DNA of 64,000 nucleotides from Emiliania huxleyi CCMP1516 (taxonomy: Eukaryota > Haptophyta > Isochrysidales > Noelaerhabdaceae), in assembly GCF_000372725.1 (NCBI RefSeq), contig NW_005197648.1, positions 425,342 to 489,341 of the forward strand, written 5' to 3'. The notes under the pieces were generated by a model. That model saw only the letters and a list, made by a program, of their open reading frames with translations, had not been told where the DNA came from and did no database searches. A program made the position numbers and the translations under genes. Every line of letters starts with the position of its first letter. Within the stretch, counting starts at the first letter, position 1. Shown piece after piece: positions 54,201 through 64,000 of the stretch.

Positions 54201-57200
54201 CGGCGAACGGCTGCCTCGACGCGCTAGCAGCTTCCCTGCGCCGGGGCGCCAGGGCTGCCGCCAGCGTGCAGTGGGGTCCGTGGAGCGAGGTCGGCATGGC
54301 AGCGGGCGGGGCGGTGTCCACCCGGCTGCAGGCGGCGGGGATCGGGCTGATCGGGGTGGCCGAGGGAGTGGCCGCGTTTTCGGCGGCGGTGAGGCCAAGG
54401 ACTCCGGGCGTCTTCTCGGTCTTTGCAGTCGACTGGCGCCGCTACCTGGCCACGCTGCCAGCGGTGCCTGCCCTGCTGAGCAGGATGGCTCCGGCGGCGA
54501 AGGCTGGCAGGCCCATCGGCGCAGCGCCGGCGTCCTCGACGCGTGGCAGAGTTGGCCTCGACGGCGTGCTTGCGGCGCTGCACCAGACGACGGGCAAGCA
54601 CGTCGGCCCGGACGCGCCTTTGATGGAGGCCGGCCTCGACTCGCTCGGCGCGGTCGAGCTGCGCAACCAGCTGCAGGCGGTGGCCGGGGACGGCGTGTCG
54701 CTCCCGAGCACCCTGGTCTTCGATTATCCGACGGCAAGGCATCTAGCGTCGCTCCTTTCGGACGCACCCGATCACCGTGGTGTCGCGACGCCGTTGGTTG
54801 CGGGGACGCCTTCTCGCAGCGACCGGCCATCGCTGCAGTCCGTGTCGGCCTGCCTTCCGTCTGGGGTTACGTGGGCAGGCTCGTTCCGTGCAATGACGGT
54901 CAACGCGCAGGACGCAATTGGTCTGATCCCACCCAGCCGCTGGAACCCCGCCGTGGCGAGGCCAGTCGACGAACCCACGAGCATCTCGGCTCGCATCGAG
55001 CACGGCGGCTTCCTTTTGCACGCTGACCAGTTCGACGCGAGTGCCTTCGGTATCTCGGCGAGTGAGGCCGGCACAATGGACCCGCAGCAGCGGCTGCTCC
55101 TCGAGCACAGTTTCTCTGCGCTTCACTCGGCCGAGCACTCACGCGCCAGCCTGACTGGCAGCGTGACCGGAGTGTTCGTCGGGATTTGGAGCAGCGAGTT
55201 TGCATCCGAGTGGCTCGTTTCCGGCCCGCTCTCTAGGAGCGTGTACGCCGCCACAGCCGCCACTTGCTCCGTTGCCGCAGGTCGGATCTCCTTCGCGCTT
55301 GGCCTGCAAGGCCCATGCGCGGCATACGACTCTGCGTGCTCAAGTGGCCTCGTCGCGTGCCACAGCGGCGCACACTCTCTCGGCACCTCTGGCTGCGGCG
55401 TAGCCGTCGTTTGCGCAGTCAACATGCTCTTCAGTCGCACTGCGAGCGCTCGTGCGGCGCTGGCCGGCATGACCTCGCAAACAGGAAGGTCGTACAGCTT
55501 TGACCGCCGGGCCGATGGGTACGCCCGTGGCGAGGCGTGCTGCGCTGCAATCCTGGAGACGGGGAAGGCGAAGACAATGCTGGGTGGCACGCTACTTGGC
55601 AGCTGCGTGCGACAGGACGGCCGCAGCGCCAGCCTCACCGCGCCCAACGGGCTCGCGCAGCAGTCGCTCCTCGAGGCGGCGCTCGCCGACGCAGCCGTGG
55701 TCGCCGACAGCCTCGCCTGCTCGGAGGCGCACGGCACGGGCACGTCGCTCGGCGACCCGATCGAGGCGCGGTCGCTCGCCGCGGTGGTGCTCGCCCGGCG
55801 CGGCGGCGGCGAGGCGCTCGCGGTGGGCAGCATCAAGGCCAACTGCGGCCACGGCGAGCCGGCGGCGGGCGCGGGCGGCCTGCTGCGCCTGTTGCTTGGT
55901 CTGTGCGGCGCCGAGGCGCCGCCCAACGCGCAGCTGCGGGTGCTGAACCCGCACGTGAGTGCGGCGCTGGAGGGCAAGGCGTGCGTGCTGCCGACTCAGC
56001 TGGCGGCGCTGCGCTCGACGGCCGCGGCGGCCGGCTCGCAGGAGGGCGGCGTGAGCTCCTTTGGCTACAGCGGCACGATTGTGCACGCGGTGTTGCGCGC
56101 GGCGCCCGGCGAGGCGGGGCGCGGGGCGCTTGCCCGGCGGGTGGAGTGCGGCCCGCAGTACCGTCGGCGCCGGTTCGGCTGGCGCGAGACGCCCCACCCG
56201 CTCGCGGAGGCGCGGCTTGACGCGGCCGGCGACTGTGCGGCCGTGCGGTTCCGGTCGGCTTCGGACGGCGGGCTACGCTCGCTCGTCGCCGACCACGTCG
56301 TTCTCGGGCGGGTGCTCTTCCCTGCGGCTGGCTTCCTCGAGATGGCTCGCGCGGCGTGCGCGGCGTGCGCGGCGTCGCGGGCGGCCGAGCTCGGCGCCGA
56401 CACGCCGGTCGGCTTGCGGCGCGCCTTCTTCATGCAGCCGCTGCCGCTCGGCGAGTCGGGCGGGCTGTGGGTCGAGGTGTCGGTGGACGCGGCGGCGGAG
56501 CGTCTCGAGGTGGCTAGCTACGGGCAGGAGGAGGGCGCGGCGCGCACGGCACACTTTGCGTGCGGCCTGGCCGGGGCAGGCGCCGAGCCCGGCGGCGCGG
56601 CGCCGCCGTCGCTGGCGTCGGCGCGTGCGCTCTGCCCTCGGCCGGCGGAGCTGCGGCAGCTGTACGCGGCGTTTGAGCGGATCGGCCTTCAGTACGGCGG
56701 CGGCTTCCGCACGCTCGCCGCGGCGTGGTCGAGCGGCGGCGCGGACGGCGGCGCGGCGGCGCGGCTGCGGCGGCGGCGCTGCTTGGGCGGCACGCAGGTG
56801 CACCCGGCCGACCTGGACGGCGCGCTCCAGCTGACGGCTCTGCTGGCCAAGTCGGCCGGCGGCGAGACGCGGCTGCCCTTCTCGATTGGCGAGGCGTCGC
56901 TCGGGGTGCCGCGGGGCGGTCTGTGGCCGGTCGCGACGCGCACTGCCGCGGATGCGCAGTGCGTCTGGCTCTTGGGCGAGCAGCCATCATCGGCTGGGAC
57001 GGTGCGTTTGGGCGATTTCGAGACCAAGGCGTTGACTGCGCCGGGTCCCGTCGCGTCCAAGTCGGGCGCGAAAGTGCGGTCCTGGCGCTACGCTTGCGCG
57101 TGGCCTAGCGTGCGCTGTGATCTGCAGGATACCCCTCCAGATGTCAAGCTGCTCGTGCTGGACGACTTGGGCGGTCTCCTTACGAGTTCACTGCCGACCA

Positions 57201-60200
57201 GTGCCGAGCACGCAGAGACGAGCCCAGAGCCTCTCGAGGGCAACTGGAAGGCAGTGGTGCTTGCGGCAGGCCTCGCGCCTTCAACGTACCGACTGGATGC
57301 CCTGCGCAATGCGCTCATTATGCTGGTGCAGTGGCAGAGCACTCGCTCGGCGATCCCGCTCTGGGTGAGCACGCTCGGCGTTCAACCCGTGCGAGCGGGA
57401 GAGGGAATGGTTCGCTGCACGCACTCTGCAGCGTGGGGCTTGTCGCGAGCGTGCCGGCAAGAGGGCGTGCTATCGTTGCACTGCTTGGACCTCGATGCAA
57501 CGGCCGACTCGCTGAGCTTGGCGGCTCGAGTGGTCCTCCAGCCGTCGATCCAGCCTGCCGAGGGAAGCGTGCGTGGCTTGCGTGTCGGCCCCTCGCTCGA
57601 GAACGAGATGGTGCTTCGCCGCGACAACCTCCACGTTGCTCGCCTCGTTTCGCCGTTCGAATTGGACCGCGTGCCGGCGCGCCTGACGATCGCGCACAGG
57701 GGTGCCCTCACGGGCATGAGCTTGGAGCCGCAGGGTGAGTTTGAGTCGGAGCTCTTGAGCAGCGAGGTCGAGGTTGAGGTGCGCGCAGTCGGACTCAACT
57801 TCCGCGACGTGCTCATCGTGCTCGACCAGTATCCCGGACCGCGCACAGAGCCGGGCACGGACTGTGCCGGTGTGGTGCGCCGCGTCGGCGGCAACGTTCG
57901 TCACCTCTCCCGCTTCGCCCCCTCCTTTGGCACTGCATTCGGCTGCCTGGCGGCGTATGCACGCACCGATGCGCGAATGCAGGTCGCCAAGCCGGCGGCC
58001 TTGTCGTTCGAGGGGGCCACGACGCTCATCAGCACTTGGTGCACCGTGCATGTCGGCTTCGAGCGGATCTCCCTCCGCGGGCGTCGCCGGCTCCTTCTTC
58101 ACGCCGCCGCGGGCGGGGTTGGGCTCACGGCCCTCGAGTACGCGCAGTGGCTCTGTGCGCCGGCGCTCTGCACGGCCGGCGCGCCGCACAAGCACCGGCT
58201 GCTCCGCCGCCAAGGTGTGGCGCTCATGGCCAGCTCGCGCGACGCCGCCGCATCCACACTGGGCGCGCAGCGCTACCTGTGCGGTCTGCGGCTGCATGCG
58301 GTGCTCAACAGCCTCTCCGCCGACTTCATCTCGGCGGCTTTCGCGCTGTTGGGCGAGCGTGGGCGGTTCGAGGAGATCGGCAAGAGAGGCATCTGGAGCC
58401 AGGGCCGCGCTGGAGCGATCAGGCACGTCGCTTACCAGGCCTTGGACTTTGCTTTTGACGTCAGCCAAAATCTGAGCTGGTTTCAGCGCTCGGTGCTTCG
58501 GGTCCTCGCGCAGCGCGCGTCAGCCGAGGTGGTCCACAGCCTGCCTGTTTACGAGTTCGACATTGTCCACCGAGTCCAGGACGCGTTCCGCTTCCTGGCC
58601 AACGGCAAGAACACGGGCAAGGTTGTGCTGCGCATGAGCTGTGCACACGTCGCCCCGGCTCTGCAGCTCGGCTTTGGCGCGCTCCGCAGCCGCCTCGACG
58701 CCAGCGCGGGAGCGGCGGCCGCGGCGATCGACCTTGACCGACTGGCCGACGCGCTCTCCCTGCTTGACCGGCTGTGCCGCCAGTTCGTGCGCGAGGCGTT
58801 GAAGGGCCTCGACCCGACGACCGTCGTGAAGTGGCACCACAAGCTGCTGCTGCAGTGGTGCGCCGGCGCCCGTGACGGCGGGGAGGGGCAGGTCGACGGA
58901 GCCGCTGTCGAGCGGGCGCACGCCGGAGTGGCGCCGGAGGTGGCGCTGGCGTCGAGGTGCGGCCCGCACCTCCGGGCAGCGCTCCAGGGCACGACTGCGT
59001 ACCAGGAGCTGCTCTTCCCCGGCGGCTCGATGGACGCCGTGCTTCCCGTCTACCAGGACGCCGTCGTCGCCAACTTCTACAACGGCGTCGTGCTCGCAGC
59101 CGTGGAGGCGGTCGTCGCCGGGCTGGAGGACGGGCGCCAGCTGTGCGTGCTCGAGGTGGGCGCCGGGACCGGAGGGACCGCGGCCATGGTTCTGCCGGCG
59201 CTGCAGAACGCTTGCGCGCAGTACCTCTTCACGGACGTGTCGGAGGTCTTCCTGCTGCAGGCGCAGCAGCGCTTCGCCGAGTATGCGGGCTTCATGCGCT
59301 ACGAGCTGCTCAACATCGACGCCGATCCTCGGCTCCAGGGCTTCGCCCTCGCGCAGCAGCACCTCGCGATCGCCACCAACGTGCTTCACGCGACGCCGTA
59401 CATTTGCAACACCCTCGCGCACTGCCGCCAGCTGCTCAGCCCGGGCGGGCTGCTCGTCGTCAACGAGGTGCTCGAGACGAACGCGTTTGCGCAGATCACG
59501 TTTGGCATGACGGATGGGTGGTGGCTCTTCGCTTCGGACCCTGCGCGCGCGGGGCAGCAGAGCCCGCTCATGAGCTGGGAGCGGTGGTGCACGCTCTTCG
59601 CCGACGCCGGGTTTGCTCACAGCCACGCCGTGCGCGGCGGCGGGGTCCTCGATGGCCAGGCGGTGATGGTCGCGCGCGTGAGCGAGCGGGGCCAGCTGCT
59701 CGTTGAGCCGCAGGCGCGCTCGGCGAAGGGGACGCACGTGCTCACAGGCGGGCTTGGCGGGCTCGCGCTGCTCACGGCCCGCGTGCTAGTCGAGCGCGGC
59801 GCCGACCACCTCGTCCTGGCCTCCCGCAGCGGACGCGTGCAGGCGGGCAGCGAGCCCGACTTCGCGTGGCTGCGGCAGGCTGGCGCCGAGATGGAGCCGA
59901 TTCGCTGCGATGTGGCCGACTCGCACTCGCTGCTCGGCCTCGTGCGCGGGCTCGTCGGGGCGGCGCGCCCTCCGTCGGGCGTCCACCACGCGGCCGGCGT
60001 GCTGTCGGACGCCGCACTCGCCAACCAGACGATGCGGCACTTCCGCACCGTGTTCGGCCCCAAGGTCGGCGGCGCAGCCAGCCTGCACCGCTTGGTGCAG
60101 CCGCTGCCACTCGGGACGTTCCTCTCGTACTCGTCGGCCGCGGGCCTGCTGGGCTCCGCCGGGCAGGCGCCGCACTCAGCGGCAAACAGCTGGCTCGACT

Positions 60201-63200
60201 CTTTCGTCCACTGGCGGCGCGCCGAGGGCGTGTGCGGCCATGGACTTCAGTGGAGCGCCGTCTCAGAGATTGGCTACGCGGCGCGGCACGGGGCGGACAA
60301 GCGCTTGGCCCAGGGCGGCATGCACCCGATCGATCGGTCGATGGCGCAGAGTGCTCTCGTGGAGGCCCTTGTCGCGCGAGGGCCCCTCCACGTACTGGCA
60401 CTATTGCCGGCGGATTGGAAGGTGATGCTAGGGCAGGCGGCACAGGTGCCTGGCTTCCTGCTGCCGTGGAAGTTGCGCAGCCAGGGCAAGGCGGTAAGCG
60501 CGGTTAGTCGCCCACAGCCGACCTTGGCAGCTGCATCCACTCCGCGCGTGACTTTGCCATGGATGCTGGACATGCTCAAGAAGACGGTAGTCGAAAGCGT
60601 GGATGCTGACGTGCCTTTGATGGAGGCCGGCCTCGACTCGCTCGGCGCGGTCGAGCTGCGCAACCAGCTGCAGGCGGTGGCCGGGGACGGTGTGTCGCTC
60701 CCGAGCACCCTGGTCTTCGACCACCCGACAGCCCGCCAGCTGGCCGCCTTCTTCGAGGCGGACGCGGACGCCCCCGTCACGGAGGCGAGCGGCGCTCCGG
60801 TGTTTGGCGCTCGAGTCACGTCGAGCGTGGGCGCCGACATCAGCGGTGCGAGCGCCCAGCTACCGGACGGGTGCGTTGTGCTCGGTCAGGTGTGGCAGCT
60901 GTCCTCGTGCGGGGTGGACGCGGTGGCTGAGGTGCCGGCCGATCGTTGGTCGCTCCCGCCCGCGCCTCGCTCTGACGACGTGGTTGCACGCCGGTCGCGC
61001 CACGGCGCCTTCCTCCGTTCAATCGACGGGTTCGACTGCAGCTACTTCGGCGTGTCGCCAGCGGAGGCGAGCGCAATGGACCCGCAGCAGCGCTTGCTGC
61101 TCGAGCGGGGCTACGGCGCTCTGCACGCAGCCGGCCTCGAGAGGGCGTCGCTGAAGGGCAGCCTGACGGGAGTGTTCTTGGGGATCGGGGCTGGCGATTT
61201 TCATCCGATACTGATGGCGAGCTCGAAGGGCCGAGGTGTCTACAGTGCGACAGGAACTAGCCATTCGATTGCTTCGGGCCGCCTGTCGTACATCCTCGGC
61301 ATGCAGGGGCCTGCTGTCTCCTACGACACTGCCTGCTCTGCTGCGCTCACAGCCAGCCACGCGGCCACGAGTGCGCTGCGGCTCGGCGAGTGCGAGAGCG
61401 GGCTGGTGGCCGGCGTCAGCTTGATGCTGCTCCCCGATGTGAGCCACAGCTTCGCTGTCGCGGGCATGCTGTCGGCGCTCGGCCGGTCCCACACCTTCGA
61501 CCGCCGGGCCGACGGCTTCGCCCGTGGCGAGGCGTGCTGCGCGTGGCTTCTGCAGGGAGGCGCGACGGCTCGCCGGCCGGTCGCCTCGGCGCTGGGCAGC
61601 TGCGTGCGACAGGACGGCAAGAGCGCCAGCCTCACTGCGCCCAACGGGCTCGCGCAGCAGTCGCTCCTCGAGGCGGCGCTCGCCGACGCAGCCGTGGTCG
61701 CCGACAGCCTCGCCTGCTCGGAGGCGCACGGCACGGGCACGTCGCTCGGCGACCCGATCGAGGCGCGGTCGCTCGCCGCGGCGGTGCTCGCCCGGCGAGG
61801 CGGCGGCGAGGCGCTCGCGGTGGGCAGCATCAAGGCCAACTGCGGCCACGGCGAGCCGGCGGCGGGCGCGGGCGGCCTGCTGCGCCTGTTGCTTGGTCTG
61901 TGCGGCGCCGAGGCGCCGCCCAACGCGCAGCTGCGGGTGCTGAACCCGCACGTGAGTGCGGCGCTGGAGGGCAAGGCGTGCGTGCTGCCGACTCAGCTGG
62001 CGGCGCTGCGCTCGACGGCCGCGGCGGCCGGCTCGCAGGAGGGCGGCGTGAGCTCCTTTGGCTACAGCGGCACGATTGTGCACGCGGTGTTGCGCGCGGC
62101 GCCCGGCGAGGCGGGGCGCGGGGCGCTTGCTCGGCGGGTGGAGTGCGGCCCGCAGTACCGTCGGCGCCGGTTCGGCTGGCGCGAGACGCCCCACCCGCTC
62201 GCGGAGGCGCGGCTCGACGCGGCCGGCGACTGTGCAGCCGTGCGGTTCCGGTCGGCTTCGGACGGCGGGCTACGCTCGCTCGTCGCCGACCACGTCGTTC
62301 TCGGGCGGGTGCTCTTCCCTGCGGCTGGCTTCCTCGAGATGGCTCGCGCGGCGTGCGCGGCGTGCGCGGCGTCGCGGGCGGCCGAGCTCGGCGCCGACAC
62401 GTCGGTCGGCTTGCGGCGCGCCTTCTTCATGCAGCCGCTGCCGCTCGGCGAGTCGGGCGGTCTGTGGGTCGAGGTGTCGGTGGACGCGGCGGCGGAGCGT
62501 CTCGAGGTGGCTAGCTACGGGCAGGAGGAGGGCGCGGCGCGCACGGCACACTTTGCGTGCGGCCTGGCCGGGGCAGGCGCCGAGCCCGGCGGCGCGGCGC
62601 CGCCGTCGCTGGCGTCGGCGCGTGCGCTCTGCCCTCGGCCGGCGGAGCTGCGGCAGCTGTACGCGGCGTTTGAGCGGATCGGCCTTCAGTACGGCGGCGG
62701 CTTCCGCACGCTCGCCGCGGCGTGGTCGAGCGGCGGCGCGGACGGTGGCGCGGCGGCGCGGCTGCGGCGGCGGCGCTGCTTGGGCGGCACGCAGGTGCAC
62801 CCGGCCGACCTGGACGGCGCGCTCCAGCTGACGGCTCTGCTGGCCAAGTCGGCCGGCGGCGAGACGCGGCTGCCCTTCTCGATTGGCGAGGCGTCGCTCG
62901 GGGTGCCGCGGGGCGGTCTGTGGCCGGTCGCGACGCGCACTGCCGCGGATGCGCAGTGCGTGTGGCTCACTCGGCCAGCCGCGTCGCTCTCGCGCGCGTG
63001 CGTGCTCGATGACTTCCGAGTCAGGGCAGTGGCAGGGGCTGCACACGCCTCGCCGGTTGCCCAGCACGGATACGCCACGTCCTGGATCGTGCGCGAGGCA
63101 GCCGCGTCGTCCACGGTGGAGGTGTCGCTGCTGCACTCCTGGTTGCGGCCGATGTTGCGGGCACACGCAGTGACGCCTGGAGGTGGCGTGGCCATCCCTG

Positions 63201-64000
63201 CCGCGCGCTCGCTGCACGCCTCGGCACACCAGCCTGGGACGGCAGCCATTGGCCACCTTCCTCACGCGGAGGCAGCGCTCGCGTTGTTGCGTGCGGCTTG
63301 CTTCGCCACGCTGGGCCCATATCCTGCGACGTTCCATGCATTCCGATCCCCTCAAGCGCCGCTGGCCGGCGGCGAGCGGCCACTACACTCGGGGCTGTTG
63401 GGGATGCTGCGCTCTGCTCGCCAAGAGGTCCCGTCCGCCACCATCTCGTACGTCAGCTTGGCGGACGAGGCCGAGGACATGTCGCGTGCTCTTGCGATGT
63501 CGTCGGAGTGGCTGCGGGCCGAGCCTGAGACGGCGCTCGATCAGGGCAGCCGCCGCGTCCCTCGTCTGAGCCAGCTAGCGCCCTCGGCGGCGGGTCCTGT
63601 CCAGCTCTACTTTGATGCGCGTGGCGTGGTGTCTAACCTGCATGTCATTTCGCAGAGGCCGCTCGCAGACCCGCTCGGCTCCGGCCAGGTGGAGCTGCAC
63701 GTGCATTGCGTCGGCCTCAACTTCCGCGACGTGCTCAACGTGCTCGGCGCGTACCCCGGAGACCCCGGCCTGCCCGGCGGGGACTTTGCCGGCGAGGTCA
63801 GCCGCACAGCTCCGGATTCCGCCCCCGTCGGCCCCCTCGCACCTCGCGCTGCGATCTATGGCTTCGCATCGGCCGCGCTCGCTTCGATCGCGCGGACTGG
63901 CGCTTCCCTGGTTGCGTGCCGTCCGGCCGCCGTCAGCAGCGAGCAGGCGTGCTCTCTTCCGTCGACGTGGGGCACGGCACACTTGGTGCTCATGAGGTCG
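40942..64000 (+). CDS. Giant modular type I polyketide synthase, 5' part (trans-AT type)
   Basis: Model: exons 40942-41077, 41130-43778, 43850-49149, 49256-64000 (open at the window end), about 7,610 residues here. Order: ACP; KS-KR-ACP; KS-ER-ECH-ECH-like-HMGS-like-ACP-ACP; KS-DH-KR-ACP; KS-DH-ER-MT-KR-ACP; KS-DH-ER (cut). All five KS domains have the Cys-His-His triad. No acyltransferase (no GHSxG) or thioesterase is present, so extender units must be loaded in trans. The second intron is firm: it splits the KR motif TGGLGGLG and is GC-AG (43779-43849). The third has a firm acceptor (49255) and a fitting donor (GT 49150). The first intron (41078-41129) and ATG 40942 are plausible only. The last exon is 14.7 kb without a stop. 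A multi-kb uninterrupted exon and no AT recall the PKZILLA synthases of Prymnesium. Confidence 0.9.
41376..41587 (+). other. PKS: N-terminal ACP
   Basis: LMELGLDSFDIEQLAQRL is an acyl carrier domain; the Ser codon for the phosphopantetheine arm is 41465-41467. It stands before the first KS with no loading enzyme in front, so the starter unit must arrive in trans or from an upstream protein. Confidence 0.85.
41640..44930 (+). other. PKS module 1: KS-KR-ACP
   Basis: KS 41640-42980: Cys codon 42137 (DTACSAA), His 42530 (EAHGTGT), His 42650 (NCGHGEP). A KR follows: structural half 43290-43760, NADPH motif across the intron at 43779-43849, Ser in LFSSSAS and Tyr in GQVAYAASN, so active. ACP 44694-44930 with Ser codon 44800. 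It would make a beta-hydroxy extension. Confidence 0.9.
45010..47420 (+). other. PKS module 2, first half: KS-ER
   Basis: KS 45010-46290 is the most diverged of the five (DTACASG with Cys codon 45496, EAHGTGTALGDPTE, ANVGHLEPASG). An enoyl-reductase-like domain follows directly (about 46480-47420: LNFRDVLNVLGLDPSG, LLHSVSGAVGLSALEY, LEIGKRGIWS). The usual GGVG nucleotide loop reads GAVG; module 4's ER has GGVG. No DH or KR lies between, so a plain reducing cycle cannot run here; the ER more likely serves the beta-branching enzymes that follow. Confidence 0.8.
47530..48110 (+). other. PKS module 2: enoyl-CoA hydratase (crotonase) domain
   Basis: ILELHDPIHFNTIAPQLG, VVLQGAGTHFCAGGNPY (oxyanion-hole motif) and LFSALHGRLVGGAAALFLQ, DYRVADSRALFQ show a crotonase fold with the oxyanion hole intact. 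In beta-branching such domains dehydrate and decarboxylate the HMG-like intermediate (ECH1/ECH2). Which step this one does cannot be told by eye. Confidence 0.85.
48430..49149 (+). other. PKS module 2: second, degenerate crotonase-like domain
   Basis: GIACARLERPASARECW, LDALRAIVIECAVTGPP, LGLPLLLVVAATERGRGVA and the LAFAASLVKHPAVGLRNMLR helix follow the crotonase plan, but the FCAGG oxyanion motif is replaced by VTGPPTRCVM. It is either inactive, structural, or a strongly changed ECH. Confidence 0.55.
49256..50150 (+). other. PKS module 2: HMG-CoA-synthase-like domain lacking the catalytic Cys
   Basis: VYAPAFAHSAEALEAVDGCP, PGRYTRGEMIAEVSV, DEDAASMAMSAVLQLL, TSTLTDRSKSIKSALMALFE, CTDVEGVDHTSGGHAS, SCANWIRSDAWDGRLALAV match the HMGS N-terminal half block by block. 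At the active site the family's N-A-C-Y-G-G is S-G-G-H-A-S, so Cys is Gly (about 49577). The central HTPF His region is missing, while the C-terminal SSSAALLGLYSSLLSL and FWSGARGVSASLRV match. Catalysis by the normal route seems impossible. Confidence 0.75.
50390..50938 (+). other. PKS module 2: tandem ACPs
   Basis: Two carrier domains (50390-50635, EGGLDSLGITEFRGRL; 50743-50938, EAGLDSLAMIEFRGRL) with a Ser-rich linker. Tandem ACPs are typical of beta-branching modules. In bacterial beta-branching ACPs a Trp sits six residues after the active Ser; here both have Phe, whereas the other ACPs in this gene have Leu. Confidence 0.85.
51100..54755 (+). other. PKS module 3: KS-DH-KR-ACP
   Basis: KS 51100-52400 (ETACSSS, Cys codon 51551). 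DH 52400-53210 with HVVLGRVLFP, YGGGF and DGALQ motifs intact. KR 53230-54440: SGGTGGLGLVAARWL, LFSSVAAL, GQANYGAANGCLD, so active. ACP 54555-54755, Ser codon 54641. Predicted product: an alpha,beta-alkene. Confidence 0.9.
54880..60745 (+). other. PKS module 4: KS-DH-ER-MT-KR-ACP
   Basis: KS 54880-56185 (DSACSSG, Cys codon 55337). DH 56185-57010 intact. ER 57640-58420 (LNFRDVLIVLDQYPG, LLHAAAGGVGLTALEY). C-methyltransferase about 58760-59660 (LEVGAGTGGTAAM). KR 59680-60430: TGGLGGLALLTARVL and LSYSSAAG, but the catalytic Tyr position reads GQAPHSAANSWLD, i.e. His. ACP 60560-60745, Ser codon 60638. If fully active it would add an alpha-methyl, saturated unit. Confidence 0.85.
60860..64000 (+). 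other. PKS module 5: KS-DH-ER (cut by window end)
   Basis: KS 60860-62185 (DTACSAA, Cys codon 61334). DH 62185-62990 intact. A KR-structural-like stretch (63000-63590) and then an ER (63600 on: LNFRDVLNVLGAYPGDPG, GGDFAGEVSR) run off the window. The MT, KR and ACP, if any, lie beyond. Confidence 0.85.

Noticed and set aside
51751-62831. Arg-rich open frames over the PKS modules
   Set aside because: They are the same shadow frame repeated with the KS-DH blocks (for example at 52275, 56061 and 62058); the true frame has KS and DH motifs.
41093-64000. AT domains within the PKS
   Set aside because: I looked between each KS and the next domain for a GHSxG motif and an AT-sized stretch and found none; KS is followed directly by DH, ER or KR.

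Overview
The window looks like nuclear DNA of a microalga with a secondary red-lineage plastid, most likely a haptophyte (Prymnesium/Chrysochromulina/Emiliania type). The reasons are a very high GC content, eukaryotic genes with short spliceosomal introns that often start with GC rather than GT, an HU-type DNA-binding protein carrying a signal peptide followed by an A-F cleavage motif (bipartite plastid targeting), AP2-like and MYND proteins, and a giant type I polyketide synthase. The species call is inference; no marker gene fixes it.

Layout. 1-476: end of an unrecognised Q/P-rich gene on the minus strand. 1122-9206 (minus): a secreted protein of about 65 thrombospondin-type-3 calcium-binding repeats around two periplasmic-binding-protein-like domains and one fibronectin type II domain; its 84-bp repeats form a 420-bp higher-order array, and reading-frame breaks suggest recent rearrangement or misassembly. 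10111-12327 (minus): a KICS2 (C12orf66)-like protein. 15275-15910 (minus): a zinc-ribbon/CCHC/CCCH protein. 16318-17409: a terminal-inverted-repeat element. 17410-19400: minisatellites and an internal telomere-type tract. 19429-19995: SUMO E2 (UBC9). 22112-22542: small Cys-rich membrane or secreted protein with one intron. 25252-27155: weak coiled-coil and single-TM genes. 27156-28019: F-box-like protein. 31536-32519: AP2-like protein. 32832-33383 (minus): P/Q-rich protein. 34110-35134: ribosomal protein uS7 (RPS5) with a GC-AG intron. 35632-36356 (minus): five-exon plastid-targeted HU. 36391-36546: MYND exon. 36838-38710: two unrecognised minus-strand ORFs. 40942-64000: the 5' part of a giant PKS gene that runs off the window.

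The PKS encodes about 7,600 residues here, in order: ACP; KS-KR-ACP; KS-ER-ECH-ECH-like-HMGS-like-ACP-ACP; KS-DH-KR-ACP; KS-DH-ER-MT-KR-ACP; KS-DH-ER (cut). No acyltransferase is visible in any module, so loading in trans is likely. Module 2 carries what looks like a whole beta-branching cassette fused in cis, with an HMGS-like domain that has lost the catalytic Cys. Three KS-DH blocks of about 1.4 kb are almost identical at DNA level, and a fourth KS is a mosaic partner, which points to recent duplication or gene conversion.

Between genes the DNA is a mosaic of short dispersed repeats (called R1-R6 here) present in both orientations, plus minisatellites and perfect hairpins.
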